From Anaerolineales bacterium (GTDB lineage Bacteria > Chloroflexota > Anaerolineae > Anaerolineales > Villigracilaceae), in assembly GCA_015075275.1 (NCBI GenBank), contig JABTUU010000002.1, positions 930,001 through 994,000 of the forward strand: a DNA stretch of 64,000 nucleotides. The letters run 5' to 3'. Of the stretch, positions 8,686 to 16,711 are shown in pieces; the stretch's first letter is position 1; every line of letters begins with the position of its first letter. The notes under the pieces are model-generated. The model was not told the DNA's origin, searched no databases, and worked only from the letters and a program-made list of their open reading frames with translations. Position numbers and translations under genes: made by a program.

Positions 8686-9954
8686 CCTAATTTCCTTGGC
8701 TATTGTTGCTCGCTCTGCGGAACCGAATATGCCGCCGATGAGGTCTCCTATACCTGCCCTAAAGACGGCGGTAATTTAGACGTGACGCTCGATTACGACG
8801 CTATCAAAACCAAGTATCAGCCCGAAGACCTGCTCTCGCGCAACGATCCATCGTTATGGCGCTACGCGCCGCTTCTTCCAGTGAACGCACCGGAAGGCGA
8901 TTCGACGCCGCTTCACATTGTGGGTGGAACTCCTGTTTTTCGGCTGCGCGCGCTCGCGAAGAAATACGGGCTGCAAAATTTGTGGCTGAAAGATGAGTCG
9001 CGTAACCCGACGGCTTCTTTTAAGGATCGCGCCAGCGCCATTGTTGTAGTTCGCGCCCGCGAGATCGGCGCCGAGGTTGTAGTCACCGCTTCGACAGGGA
9101 ACGCGGGCGCGGCGCTTGCGGGGATGTCCGCTGCGGTGGAGCAAAAAGCTGTTATTTTTGCTCCGAAATCTGCGCCGCCAGCGAAGGTGGCGCAGCTGCT
9201 TGTTTTTGGCGCGCAGGTGATTTTAGTGAATGGAACATATGACGACGCATTCGATTTAACGATTCGATGTGCGAATGAGTTCGGCTGGTACTGCCGCAAT
9301 ACCGGCTACAACCCGTTTACGGCGGAAGGCAAGAAGACCGCCGCGTTTGAGATCTGGGAGTGGTGGCGAGACGCGCACGCGGCTTGGCACGATGAGCGCA
9401 ACGAAGGATTCGATCATTCGCCGCTGACTATTTTTGTTCCTGTAGGCGATGGGAATATTATCTCAGGAATCCATAAAGGCTTCAAAGACCTTGTTCAACT
9501 CGGCTGGTTATCGCGTATGCCGCGCCTGATCGGCGTGCAAGCGGAAGGCTCTGCCGCGATTTCGAACGCGTTTAACGCTGGCGTAGAAACGATTCAGCCG
9601 GTTTCAGCGCGCACCATCGCCGATTCGATCTCGGTAGATTTGCCGCGCGATGGCGTGCGTGCGATCCGCGCGGCAAAGGAAACCGGTGGGACGTATATTA
9701 ATGTGACCGACGAAGAAATCCTCGGCGCCGTTGCGGCGCTCGGTAAAACGGGCGTTTTTGCCGAGCCAGCTGGAGCGGCGGCGTATGCGGGGATGGTCAA
9801 AGCGGTTGCCCGCCGCATCGTTAAAAGCGAAGACCCTGTTTTAGTTCTCAACACCGGCAGCGGACTTAAAGACATCCGTGCCGCTATGAACGCGGTCAAT
9901 CCGCCGCCGGTTATCGAGCCGACGCTAAAAGCAGTGAAAAATCTATTGCGATAA
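8683..9954 (+). CDS. thrC: Threonine synthase (PLP-dependent)
   Basis: 423 residues, normal for the short form. It converts O-phosphohomoserine to threonine in the cytoplasm. An N-terminal rubredoxin-like segment (CSLCG..., then CPKDGG) is followed by the fold-type II PLP domain. The Schiff-base lysine lies in NPTASFKDRASA (about residue 113), the substrate/cofactor loop is TASTGNAGAAL, and NTGSGLKD near the C-terminus binds phosphate. There is no obvious ribosome-binding site, so the start is supported by the adjacent -10-like element. Neighbours are not threonine genes. Confidence 0.93.
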   Translation: MPNFLGYCCSLCGTEYAADEVSYTCPKDGGNLDVTLDYDAIKTKYQPEDLLSRNDPSLWRYAPLLPVNAPEGDSTPLHIVGGTPVFRLRALAKKYGLQNLWLKDESRNPTASFKDRASAIVVVRAREIGAEVVVTASTGNAGAALAGMSAAVEQKAVIFAPKSAPPAKVAQLLVFGAQVILVNGTYDDAFDLTIRCANEFGWYCRNTGYNPFTAEGKKTAAFEIWEWWRDAHAAWHDERNEGFDHSPLTIFVPVGDGNIISGIHKGFKDLVQLGWLSRMPRLIGVQAEGSAAISNAFNAGVETIQPVSARTIADSISVDLPRDGVRAIRAAKETGGTYINVTDEEILGAVAALGKTGVFAEPAGAAAYAGMVKAVARRIVKSEDPVLVLNTGSGLKDIRAAMNAVNPPPVIEPTLKAVKNLLR

Positions 9955-9960
9955 ATAAAG

Positions 9961-10893
9961 ATGAACATTACCTATTCTGTTGTTGCTCCTATTTTTAATG
10001 AAGAAGAAAACTTACCGGAACTTTATCGCCGTGTAAAAGAGACGCTGACTCAGTTGCGCAAGCCGTGGGAGTTGATTCTGGTTGACGACGGTTCGTCGGA
10101 TAATTCGAGCGCTCTGATGCGCGCGCTTGCTAAAAAGGACAAGCGTGTACGCCCGGTCATCTTCGCGCGGAATTTCGGTCATCAGGTGGCGGTGACCGCC
10201 GGATTGGATTATTCGCGCGGCGACGCGGTGATCGTGATCGACTCCGATCTACAGGACCCGCCTGAATTGATTCTCGATATGGCGAAGAAATGGCAAGAGG
10301 GCTACGAAGTGGTCTTTGCCGTGCGCGCCGAACGCGAGGGCGAATCGTGGTTCAAGTTGTGGACCGCTTCGGCGTTCTACCGTCTGATCTACCGCATTAC
10401 CGACGTGAAGATTCCTCTCGACGCGGGCGACTTCCGTTTAATGGATCGCAAGGTGGTGAATGTGATGAACAGTATGCGCGAGCGGCATCGCTTCTTGCGC
10501 GGCATGAGCGCATGGGTAGGATTTAAGCAGATCGGCGTGGAATATAAACGTTCCGCGCGCATAGCCGGCGAGACGAAATACCCGTTCCGCAAAATGCTTC
10601 GGCTCGCGCTCAACGCGGTGACAGGTTTCTCGTACTTTCCTTTGCAAGTGGCTACTTTTTTTGGATTTTTTTCCGCCGGCGTCGCGATCCTTGCCATGCC
10701 GGTCGTGATCTATCTGAGGGCAAGCGGATCGCAAACCTTCCTTGGGCAAGCGTCTACCCTGCTGGCAGTGTTGTTTCTTGGCGGCGTGCAATTGATTTCG
10801 CTTGGCATTTTAGGCGAATACATCGGGCGGCTGTATGATGAAGCCAAAGGCAGACCGCTCTACATCGTGCGCGAAACGCCGGAAGATAAGTAA
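9961..10893 (+). CDS. Glycosyltransferase family 2, DPM1/GtrB-type, membrane-anchored
   Basis: 310 residues. The GT-A domain has VDDGSSDNS (about 40) and the metal-binding DSDLQDPPE (about 93), typical of dolichol/undecaprenyl-phosphate mannosyl- or glucosyltransferases. Two C-terminal membrane helices (about 225-250 and 260-285) and the final LGEYIGRLYDEAKGRPLYIV motif match the GtrB/ArnC subgroup. It should transfer a sugar from a nucleotide sugar to a polyprenyl phosphate at the inner face of the membrane. Such lipid-linked sugars are donors for GT-C enzymes like the pair at the start of the window. It starts 6 bp after thrC. Confidence 0.9.
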   Translation: MNITYSVVAPIFNEEENLPELYRRVKETLTQLRKPWELILVDDGSSDNSSALMRALAKKDKRVRPVIFARNFGHQVAVTAGLDYSRGDAVIVIDSDLQDPPELILDMAKKWQEGYEVVFAVRAEREGESWFKLWTASAFYRLIYRITDVKIPLDAGDFRLMDRKVVNVMNSMRERHRFLRGMSAWVGFKQIGVEYKRSARIAGETKYPFRKMLRLALNAVTGFSYFPLQVATFFGFFSAGVAILAMPVVIYLRASGSQTFLGQASTLLAVLFLGGVQLISLGILGEYIGRLYDEAKGRPLYIVRETPEDK

Positions 10894-10956
10894 GCGGGTC
10901 TTACTGTATCGTATAACCAATCGTTCGTATTTATATTCATCCTTCATAAAACGCTC

Positions 10957-12342
10957 ATGAGTTTTCTTAAAGATAAAGAGTTCTTGCGCGCCGCATTGGC
11001 GTTGTCTGTGCCGGTCGCTTTACAGCAATTGATCACCGCCTCTCTTAACATGATAGACGTGCTGATGGTCGGGCAATTGGGTGAGACCGCCGTCGCTGCT
11101 TTGGGGCTGGCGAACCAGGTCTTCTTCTTGCTGGCGTTGTTCGTCTTTGGCGTGACGAGCGGCATGGCTATTTTTACCGCGCAATTCTGGGGCAAAGGCG
11201 ACGTAGAAAGCATTCGCAAAGTATTGGGGATCTGTCTTGCTATTGCGACTCTAGTCGCGACAGCCTTCACGCTGGCGGCAGTCCTTATACCTGAAACGCT
11301 GATGTCGTTTTATACGAACGATGCTGAAGTGATTGCGCTGGGTTCTGAATATCTTCGCACCGTGGGGGTAAGTTACATACTGATGGCGATTTCGTTCTCG
11401 TATATCGCCATCTTGCGGAGCGTTACGCAGGTAATGTTGACCATGGCGGTCTCGGCGTTGGCGCTGACCTTGAAGACGATTCTTGGTTATGCCCTGATCT
11501 TTGGACATTTCGGTTTGCCCGCCTTAGGCGTGCGCGGCGCCGCTATCGGCACCGCCGTCGGCTGGTCGTTCATGTGCGGACTCTTGCTATTCGTTGTCTA
11601 TGCCTATAAGACCCCGCTCGCTGCGAATCCGCTGACTTTTTTCCGTTTTGACCGCAACTTTCTAATTAAGGTCTTACGAACTTCTATGCCTGCCGCGATT
11701 AATGAAGTGGCTTGGTCGTTCGGCATCACTGTTTATAACGCGGTCTATGCGCGCATCGGCACAGACGCCATCGCGGCGGTTAACATCAATGCGACGATTG
11801 AAGAACTCGCGTTCGTATTATTTATCGGTTTGGGAAACGCCTGCTCGATTTCGGTCGGCAATAAGATCGGCGAAAAAGATAAAGAGGCGGCGTTTGAATA
11901 CAGCCGTCGTTTCACGATCATGGCGGTGGCATTGGCGCTGGCTGGCAGTGTGGTCGTGTTCTTCTCGCGAGAATATGTTGCGGGGCTGTATCAGATTTCC
12001 GATTCCGCTGTCTATGACCTAATGAGGATTATGCGCGTCTACTCGTTTTCTGCGTGGCTGCGCGTCTTCAACTTTATGATGTTTATTGGCGCATTACGCG
12101 CAGGCGGCGATACGCGCTTTGCCATGTTCACCGAACTTTTTTCGATTTGGCTGGTCGGCGTGCCTGTGGCGTTGGTCGGCGGATTTGTGCTGCGCCTGCC
12201 CGTCTATGACGTGTACGCGCTCGTATTGCTTGAGGAAGTTGTCAAAGCGATCGTCGTCACCCGCCGTTATCTCTCGCGTAAGTGGCTTCACGATCTGGTG
12301 AATCTGGCGGATGGCGACGCTCCGCTGGCTCCCGCCGTATAG
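10957..12342 (+). CDS. MATE-family efflux transporter
   Basis: 461 residues with twelve predicted membrane segments in two homologous halves, the MATE (MatE) fold. N-terminal ALPVALQQLITASLNMIDVLMVGQLG-type residues and the matching motif in the second half (NEVAWSFGITVYNAVYARIG) support this. Members export cationic drugs or metabolites using Na+ or H+ gradients. The substrate cannot be told. A TATATT element lies about 25 bp upstream. Confidence 0.9.
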   Translation: MSFLKDKEFLRAALALSVPVALQQLITASLNMIDVLMVGQLGETAVAALGLANQVFFLLALFVFGVTSGMAIFTAQFWGKGDVESIRKVLGICLAIATLVATAFTLAAVLIPETLMSFYTNDAEVIALGSEYLRTVGVSYILMAISFSYIAILRSVTQVMLTMAVSALALTLKTILGYALIFGHFGLPALGVRGAAIGTAVGWSFMCGLLLFVVYAYKTPLAANPLTFFRFDRNFLIKVLRTSMPAAINEVAWSFGITVYNAVYARIGTDAIAAVNINATIEELAFVLFIGLGNACSISVGNKIGEKDKEAAFEYSRRFTIMAVALALAGSVVVFFSREYVAGLYQISDSAVYDLMRIMRVYSFSAWLRVFNFMMFIGALRAGGDTRFAMFTELFSIWLVGVPVALVGGFVLRLPVYDVYALVLLEEVVKAIVVTRRYLSRKWLHDLVNLADGDAPLAPAV

Positions 12343-12376
12343 CGCTCGCCTGTAACAGCGCTTTGTCTCTGGTAAA

Positions 12377-12441
12377 GGAAACAGGGGAACGCGCGTCTAG
12401 ATATATGCGTGTTGCGCATTGACCTGTTTCCCTTAAGGAGG
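12377..12441 (+). promoter_or_regulatory. Structured leader ending at the ribosome-binding site of the O-methyltransferase gene
   Basis: GGAAACAGG (12377-12385) is complementary to CCTGTTTCC (12423-12431), enclosing about 37 nt. The strong Shine-Dalgarno AAGGAGG (12435-12441) follows the right arm by three bases. A translational switch is conceivable. No known riboswitch class recognised. Confidence 0.3.
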
Positions 12442-12446
12442 ACTAT

Positions 12447-13085
12447 ATGCCTACGATCAGTTACGATAAACTGCAAGAATACCTTGCCTCTCTTGTGCCG
12501 CTGCGCGAGCCGGTGATGCAAGAAATGGAAGAGTACGCTGAAAAGGATCATTTCCCGATCCTCGGTCCAGCAAGCGGATACTATTGTTATCAACTTGCCC
12601 GTATGATTCATGCTCAATCTGTATTTGAGTTGGGCTCGGGCTACGGATATTCCACCGCTTGGTTTGCGAAAGCAGTTCGTGAAAACGGCGGCGGAGTCGT
12701 TCATCATACAGTTTGGGATGATGCGCTCTCTGCTATGGCGAGAGAGTATCTTCAGCGATTAAAGTTGGATGATTTGGTCGAATTCCATAGTTCTGAAGCG
12801 ATAGCGGCGCTTCATCAAACTGAAGGCACGTTTGACTTGATCTTCAACGACATTAATAAAGAAGGCTATCCCGATTCACTGCCTGTGATCAAGTCGAAAT
12901 TGCGTTCCGGCGGATTGCTCATTACAGATAACGTAATCTGGCGCGGAAAAATCCTCAACTCGAACGATCATGAAGCGGATACCGAAGCGATCCGCCGCTT
13001 CACTCGCGCGCTGACGACGGATGCCGATTGGATCGTTTCTCTCGCCCCTGTCCGCGATGGATTGATTGTGGCGTATAAAAAATAG
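12447..13085 (+). CDS. SAM-dependent O-methyltransferase
   Basis: 212 residues, the usual size of the cation-dependent caffeoyl-CoA/catechol O-methyltransferase-like family (Methyltransf_3). SAM motif I is VFELGSGYGYSTAWFA (about 52-67), and the metal/acidic motif region is FDLIFNDINKEGYPDSL (about 128). LLITDNVIWRGKI near residue 155 is a conserved family motif. The acceptor is unknown. It is followed after 11 bp by a C-S lyase gene, so the two probably form a unit. A strong AAGGAGG precedes the start. Confidence 0.88.
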   Translation: MPTISYDKLQEYLASLVPLREPVMQEMEEYAEKDHFPILGPASGYYCYQLARMIHAQSVFELGSGYGYSTAWFAKAVRENGGGVVHHTVWDDALSAMAREYLQRLKLDDLVEFHSSEAIAALHQTEGTFDLIFNDINKEGYPDSLPVIKSKLRSGGLLITDNVIWRGKILNSNDHEADTEAIRRFTRALTTDADWIVSLAPVRDGLIVAYKK

Positions 13086-13096
13086 CGAGGACTTCA

Positions 13097-14290
13097 ATGA
13101 CCTATAACTTTGACGAAATTATCGAACGCCGCCATACCAATTCCATCAAATGGACCGCCTACCCTGAAGATGTATTGCCGATGTGGGTCGCCGATATGGA
13201 TTTTTCCGTCCCTGAACCGATCCGCGACGCGCTGCATCAAGCAATCGAACGCGGCGAGTTCGGATATGCGTTTGCCACGCGCAAAACTAAACAGATCGTG
13301 GCGGAGCGCATGCAACGACTCTACGGCTGGAGCGTGGACCCAGATTGGGTGATGGAGACAACCGGCGTGGTGAGCGGATTTAATATCGCAGCGCGCGCCT
13401 ATTGCCGCCCATCGGATGGCGCGTTGATTCAAACGCCCGCTTACCCGATGTTTTATTCGATCTATAAGAATATGGGTTTGACGCAGCAGACTGCGCCGCT
13501 ATCGTTTGTCAACGAAGGCGGCGTTCTTCACCCGCAGTTAGACCTCGACGCGTTTGCACGTTCTTTCCATTCGAATCATGCGCGCACTCGTATGTTCTTG
13601 CTATGCCATCCGTATAACCCGACGGGGCAAGTCTTTTCGCGCGAGGAACTATTGCGTATGGCGGAAACTTGCTTACAAAACGGCGCTATGATCATTTCGG
13701 ATGAAATTCACTGTGAATTATTATTGGATGATGCGAAGCATATCCCGACCGCCGCGCTCTCTCCAGAAATTGCCGATCGGACCGTCACGCTGATCTCTCC
13801 GAGCAAAACTTTTAACATTGCTGGACTCTTCAGCGCTTTTGCGATCATCCCCAATGCGGAAGCGCGTGAAAAATTCAAAGAAGCCAGCGAGAAGATGACG
13901 GGACATCCTTCGAGTTTGGGATTGATCGCCGCTGAAACCGCGTTCTCCGGCGCTTGCGACGATTGGTTGAATGAATTGAGGCTTTATCTGGCGCGTAACC
14001 GTAACTTTGTGATGGAGTATTTGGCTGAGAATTTTCCGCAGGCGAAATATACGCATCCTGCCGCCACATATCTTCATTGGATTGATTTCGGCGAATATGT
14101 TCGAATGGGTCAGATCGTCGATTCCCCGTTCAAATTTTTCCTTGAGAACGCCAAAGTCGCGGTTAATGACGGCAAGCCGTTCGGCGCTGGGTACGAAAAC
14201 TTTATCCGTCTGAATTTTGGCGCGCCGCGCGCGCTGGTCGAGCAGGGATTAAGCCAGATGAAGCGCGCGCTTATGCCGGCGCGGTATTGA
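13097..14290 (+). CDS. PatB/MalY-type PLP-dependent C-S lyase (cystathionine beta-lyase-like)
   Basis: 397 residues, fold-type I aminotransferase-like. N-terminal MTYNFDEIIERRHTNSIKW with MWVADMDF is the hallmark of the MalY/PatB group. HPYNPTGQVFS (about 173) and the PLP-lysine motif SPSKTFNIAGL (about 235) are intact. Such enzymes cleave C-S bonds in cystathionine or related cysteine conjugates, giving pyruvate, ammonia and a thiol. Pairing with an upstream methyltransferase suggests a thiol or sulfur-metabolite step, which is inference. A bidirectional terminator follows. Confidence 0.88.
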   Translation: MTYNFDEIIERRHTNSIKWTAYPEDVLPMWVADMDFSVPEPIRDALHQAIERGEFGYAFATRKTKQIVAERMQRLYGWSVDPDWVMETTGVVSGFNIAARAYCRPSDGALIQTPAYPMFYSIYKNMGLTQQTAPLSFVNEGGVLHPQLDLDAFARSFHSNHARTRMFLLCHPYNPTGQVFSREELLRMAETCLQNGAMIISDEIHCELLLDDAKHIPTAALSPEIADRTVTLISPSKTFNIAGLFSAFAIIPNAEAREKFKEASEKMTGHPSSLGLIAAETAFSGACDDWLNELRLYLARNRNFVMEYLAENFPQAKYTHPAATYLHWIDFGEYVRMGQIVDSPFKFFLENAKVAVNDGKPFGAGYENFIRLNFGAPRALVEQGLSQMKRALMPARY

Positions 14291-14299
14291 GATTACCCT

Positions 14300-14499
14300 A
14301 AATAATAAAGGCGGGCAGCATCATGCCGTCCGCCTTTATAGTGTTTTTGATTGTAATTATAGGAAGAGCGCGATTACATTGCCTTGTTATCGTCAGGCGA
14401 ACGTCTAAGCGCAAAGCCGGGCTTTGGTTAGGTTAGGGATAACCCGCTCCTCGTTGTCTGGTTGTCAGGCGGAGTATCTATCGCAACCTCCTTTCTGCT
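14300..14499 (-). ncRNA. Candidate structured small RNA in the 335-bp gap
   Basis: This gap has no supported CDS. On the minus strand TATACT (14506-14511) is a -10 candidate, and the hairpin at 14307-14337 would end a transcript of about 190-200 nt. The minus-strand 5' part AGGAGG..GCGAT can pair with AUCGC...CUUCCU near 14361-14374. One pair is G-U on this strand but would be A.C on the other, favouring the minus strand. Inside, GATACTCCGC can pair with GCGGGTTATC (one mismatch), GGTTA-TCCC-TAACC is a perfect hairpin and AAAGCCCGGCTTT is self-complementary. CGCCTGAC occurs twice. Not matched to a known RNA family; length is 6S-like but I see no diagnostic 6S features. Confidence 0.35.
14307..14337. 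terminator. Bidirectional hairpin terminator
   Basis: AAAGGCGG (14307-14314) pairs with CCGCCTTT (14330-14337), with partial internal pairing GGCA/TGCC. It is followed by TATAGTGTTTTT on the plus strand and by a T-rich run on the minus strand. It can end the C-S lyase transcript and the candidate minus-strand RNA. Confidence 0.7.
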
Positions 14500-14625
14500 G
14501 CCTATAGTATAGGTTAAGAAAACGCTTATTGCATTAAAAATAGCCTACGCTTTCATTAAAGATTTTAGATCGGTTGACGCTGTGGGTATAGTACAATCTG
14601 TCTGACAAATTTTTAGGAGCAGCCC

Positions 14626-16116
14626 ATGACTACCATTGACCTAACGATTGATAAAGCGCGTCGTCAACGCGCCGTACGGCGCGCCAGAGAACGCAATATT
14701 ATCATCCCAACTTACGCGCAGATGAAAGACCCTTCAAAGATTCCTTCAAGGATTCAAGAGGAATTGAGCGGCATCGGATTATGGGATCTGCATCCGCGCA
14801 ACTTGTTTCGTATTACTTGGAAGAATCACCCGGTCGCCGCGTCGGGCGCGGACGCTTCGAGCGCGCTCAAGACGCGCTTTGGCGGAGTCAATTATCTTGA
14901 ACTGCCTTCCTCGTTAACGGGCGTAAAAGCTAGGATCATTTGCATTGTTGGCAAGTGGTTCCCCACCGGAGCGCATAAAGTAGGGGCGGCGTTCTCGTGC
15001 CTTGTGCCGCGCCTCGTGACCGGTCAGTTCGACCCGACCACGCAGAAGGCGGTTTGGCCCTCCACAGGCAATTACTGTCGCGGCGGCGCTTACGATTCCG
15101 CGCTGCTGGGCTGCGAATCGATCGCTATTCTACCTGAAGGGATGTCGAAAGAACGATTCGACTGGTTGAAAACTGTGGCGGGTGAGATCATCAAAACTCC
15201 CGGCAGCGAATCGAATGTTAAGGAAATTTTCGATAAATGCTGGGAATTGCGCAACTCCGGTCAAGACCTGATGATTTTTGATCAGTTCCAAGAGTTCGGC
15301 AATTACTTGTGGCACTACGATGTGACCGGGCGCGCTATGGCGGAAATCATCGAACAGGCGCTGGGCGCGGGCGACCGCTATCGCGGCATGGTCTCGGCGA
15401 CAGGTTCAGGAGGGACGATCGCCAGCGGCGATTACCTGAAGCAGCTGTATCCTGAGAGTAAGATCATCGCAAGCGAAGCGTTGCAATGCCCAACGCTGCT
15501 CGAAAATGGATTCGGCGCGCATCGCATCGAGGGCATCGGCGATAAGCACGTTCCCTGGGTGCATAACGTCAAGAATACGGATATGATCGCGGCGATTGAC
15601 GATAATGCGGTGGTCAATTTGGCGCGCTTATTCAACGAAGAACACGGTCGTGCTTATCTAGTGGAGCGGGGCGTCCCGGAAGAGACGGTTGCGCAGCTTG
15701 ACCTATTGGGCTTTTCCGGCGTAGCCAACGTTCTATCGTGCATCAAAGCCGCGAAATATTACGAAATGGATGAAAACGACGTGATGTTGACCATCCTGAC
15801 CGATTCGATAGAACTGTATCGTTCGCGCATGCACGAGATGAATCAAGAGTTTGGCGAGTACAGCGAACGCGACGCGGCGGCAGGCTTCGCGCGTTATCTG
15901 CAAGGTGAATCGACCGACAACCTGCTTGAGCTGCGCTATACGGATCGCCGCCGCGTGCATAACCTGAAGTATTACACTTGGGTCGAGCAGCAAGGCAAAA
16001 CCTATCAAGAAATTCAGGCGCAATGGTACGACCCCAATTACTGGACAAACGTACAAAAGCAGGCGGATGAAATTGATGAATTGATCGTAGAGTTTAATCG
16101 CGAGGCGGGGCTTTAA
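14626..16116 (+). CDS. PLP-dependent enzyme, cysteine synthase/TrpB-like superfamily
   Basis: 496 residues, fold-type II PLP enzyme. The PLP lysine sits in PTGAHKVGAAF (about residue 113), followed by the cofactor loop STGNYCRGGAYDSALLGC. GSGGTIASGDYLKQLYPES is the glycine-rich phosphate-binding region. It is longer than cysteine synthases and has extra N- and C-terminal segments, matching proteins usually annotated as PLP-dependent protein subunit beta. The actual reaction is unknown; beta-replacement or elimination on an amino acid is likely. AGGAG lies 9 bp before the start and TACAAT is about 35 bp upstream. Confidence 0.8.
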   Translation: MTTIDLTIDKARRQRAVRRARERNIIIPTYAQMKDPSKIPSRIQEELSGIGLWDLHPRNLFRITWKNHPVAASGADASSALKTRFGGVNYLELPSSLTGVKARIICIVGKWFPTGAHKVGAAFSCLVPRLVTGQFDPTTQKAVWPSTGNYCRGGAYDSALLGCESIAILPEGMSKERFDWLKTVAGEIIKTPGSESNVKEIFDKCWELRNSGQDLMIFDQFQEFGNYLWHYDVTGRAMAEIIEQALGAGDRYRGMVSATGSGGTIASGDYLKQLYPESKIIASEALQCPTLLENGFGAHRIEGIGDKHVPWVHNVKNTDMIAAIDDNAVVNLARLFNEEHGRAYLVERGVPEETVAQLDLLGFSGVANVLSCIKAAKYYEMDENDVMLTILTDSIELYRSRMHEMNQEFGEYSERDAAAGFARYLQGESTDNLLELRYTDRRRVHNLKYYTWVEQQGKTYQEIQAQWYDPNYWTNVQKQADEIDELIVEFNREAGL

Positions 16117-16171
16117 CTTTTTATCTTGCGTTGACGCATGGAGACTTGAATTTAGAAGCCGCTATAGACAG

Positions 16172-16202
16172 GTTCGTCGGGCAGCCGAACTGCCCGACGA
16201 AC
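16172..16202. terminator. Bidirectional terminator between convergent genes
   Basis: Perfect 13-bp stem GTTCGTCGGGCAG / CTGCCCGACGAAC with a 5-nt loop, placed between the convergent PLP enzyme and deaminase genes. T-tracts are weak. Confidence 0.7.
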
Positions 16203-16212
16203 AAAGAGGACA

Positions 16213-16707
16213 TTATAATCTTCCCGTTTGCATATATTTCAGGATTCTGGCGTTGTATTTTCCAATGATCGCCGCCGATTCGTCTTCCAACACTCCCCCA
16301 AAATAACTTTTGATATGACGCCGCACATATGGGTTCGCCTCAAGCGTCGTTTTGGAATACACCACTTTATCGTGTAACGCGTAGATGATGTGCGGAACAT
16401 CCGCCATGACCGTCGCGCCGAGGCACATTGGGCAGGGTTCGACGGTGGTGAATAAAATCGCCCGCCTAAAGTCCGTCCAGAGTTTTTCGCCTCCGTTGAG
16501 CAAGGCGTTCAGTTCGGCGTGACTGATTTGACTTCTGCTTTCTTTATGACGCGCCCGTCCGCGTGAAATGATCTCTCCATCCAGCACAAGGATCGCGCCG
16601 ATGGGATATTCTCCCGCTTTCCCCGCTTCATCCGCTTCGATGAGCGCCTCGCGCATGAATTTTTTAAGGTTGAGATGTTCGATTTCGGGCGAGAGGTATT
16701 GTGTCAT
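16213..16707 (-). CDS. Nucleoside/tRNA-type deaminase (CDA superfamily)
   Basis: 164 residues. Zinc-site motifs HAELNALL (His and catalytic Glu, about residue 65) and EPCPMCLGA (PCxxC, about 92) define the cytidine/guanine/tRNA-adenosine deaminase superfamily. It is close in size to TadA but lacks clear tRNA-specific signatures, so guanine or another base/nucleoside is equally possible. It lies 4 bp downstream of radA on the same strand, so it probably shares that transcript. Confidence 0.85.
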   Translation of the reverse strand: MTQYLSPEIEHLNLKKFMREALIEADEAGKAGEYPIGAILVLDGEIISRGRARHKESRSQISHAELNALLNGGEKLWTDFRRAILFTTVEPCPMCLGATVMADVPHIIYALHDKVVYSKTTLEANPYVRRHIKSYFGGVLEDESAAIIGKYNARILKYMQTGRL

Positions 16708-16711
16708 AGTG

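Noticed and set aside
14401-14625. Riboswitch in the leader of the PLP enzyme gene (plus strand)
   Set aside because: The gene's -10 candidate lies downstream of the structured part, and pairing fits the minus strand better, so it was listed as a minus-strand RNA instead.
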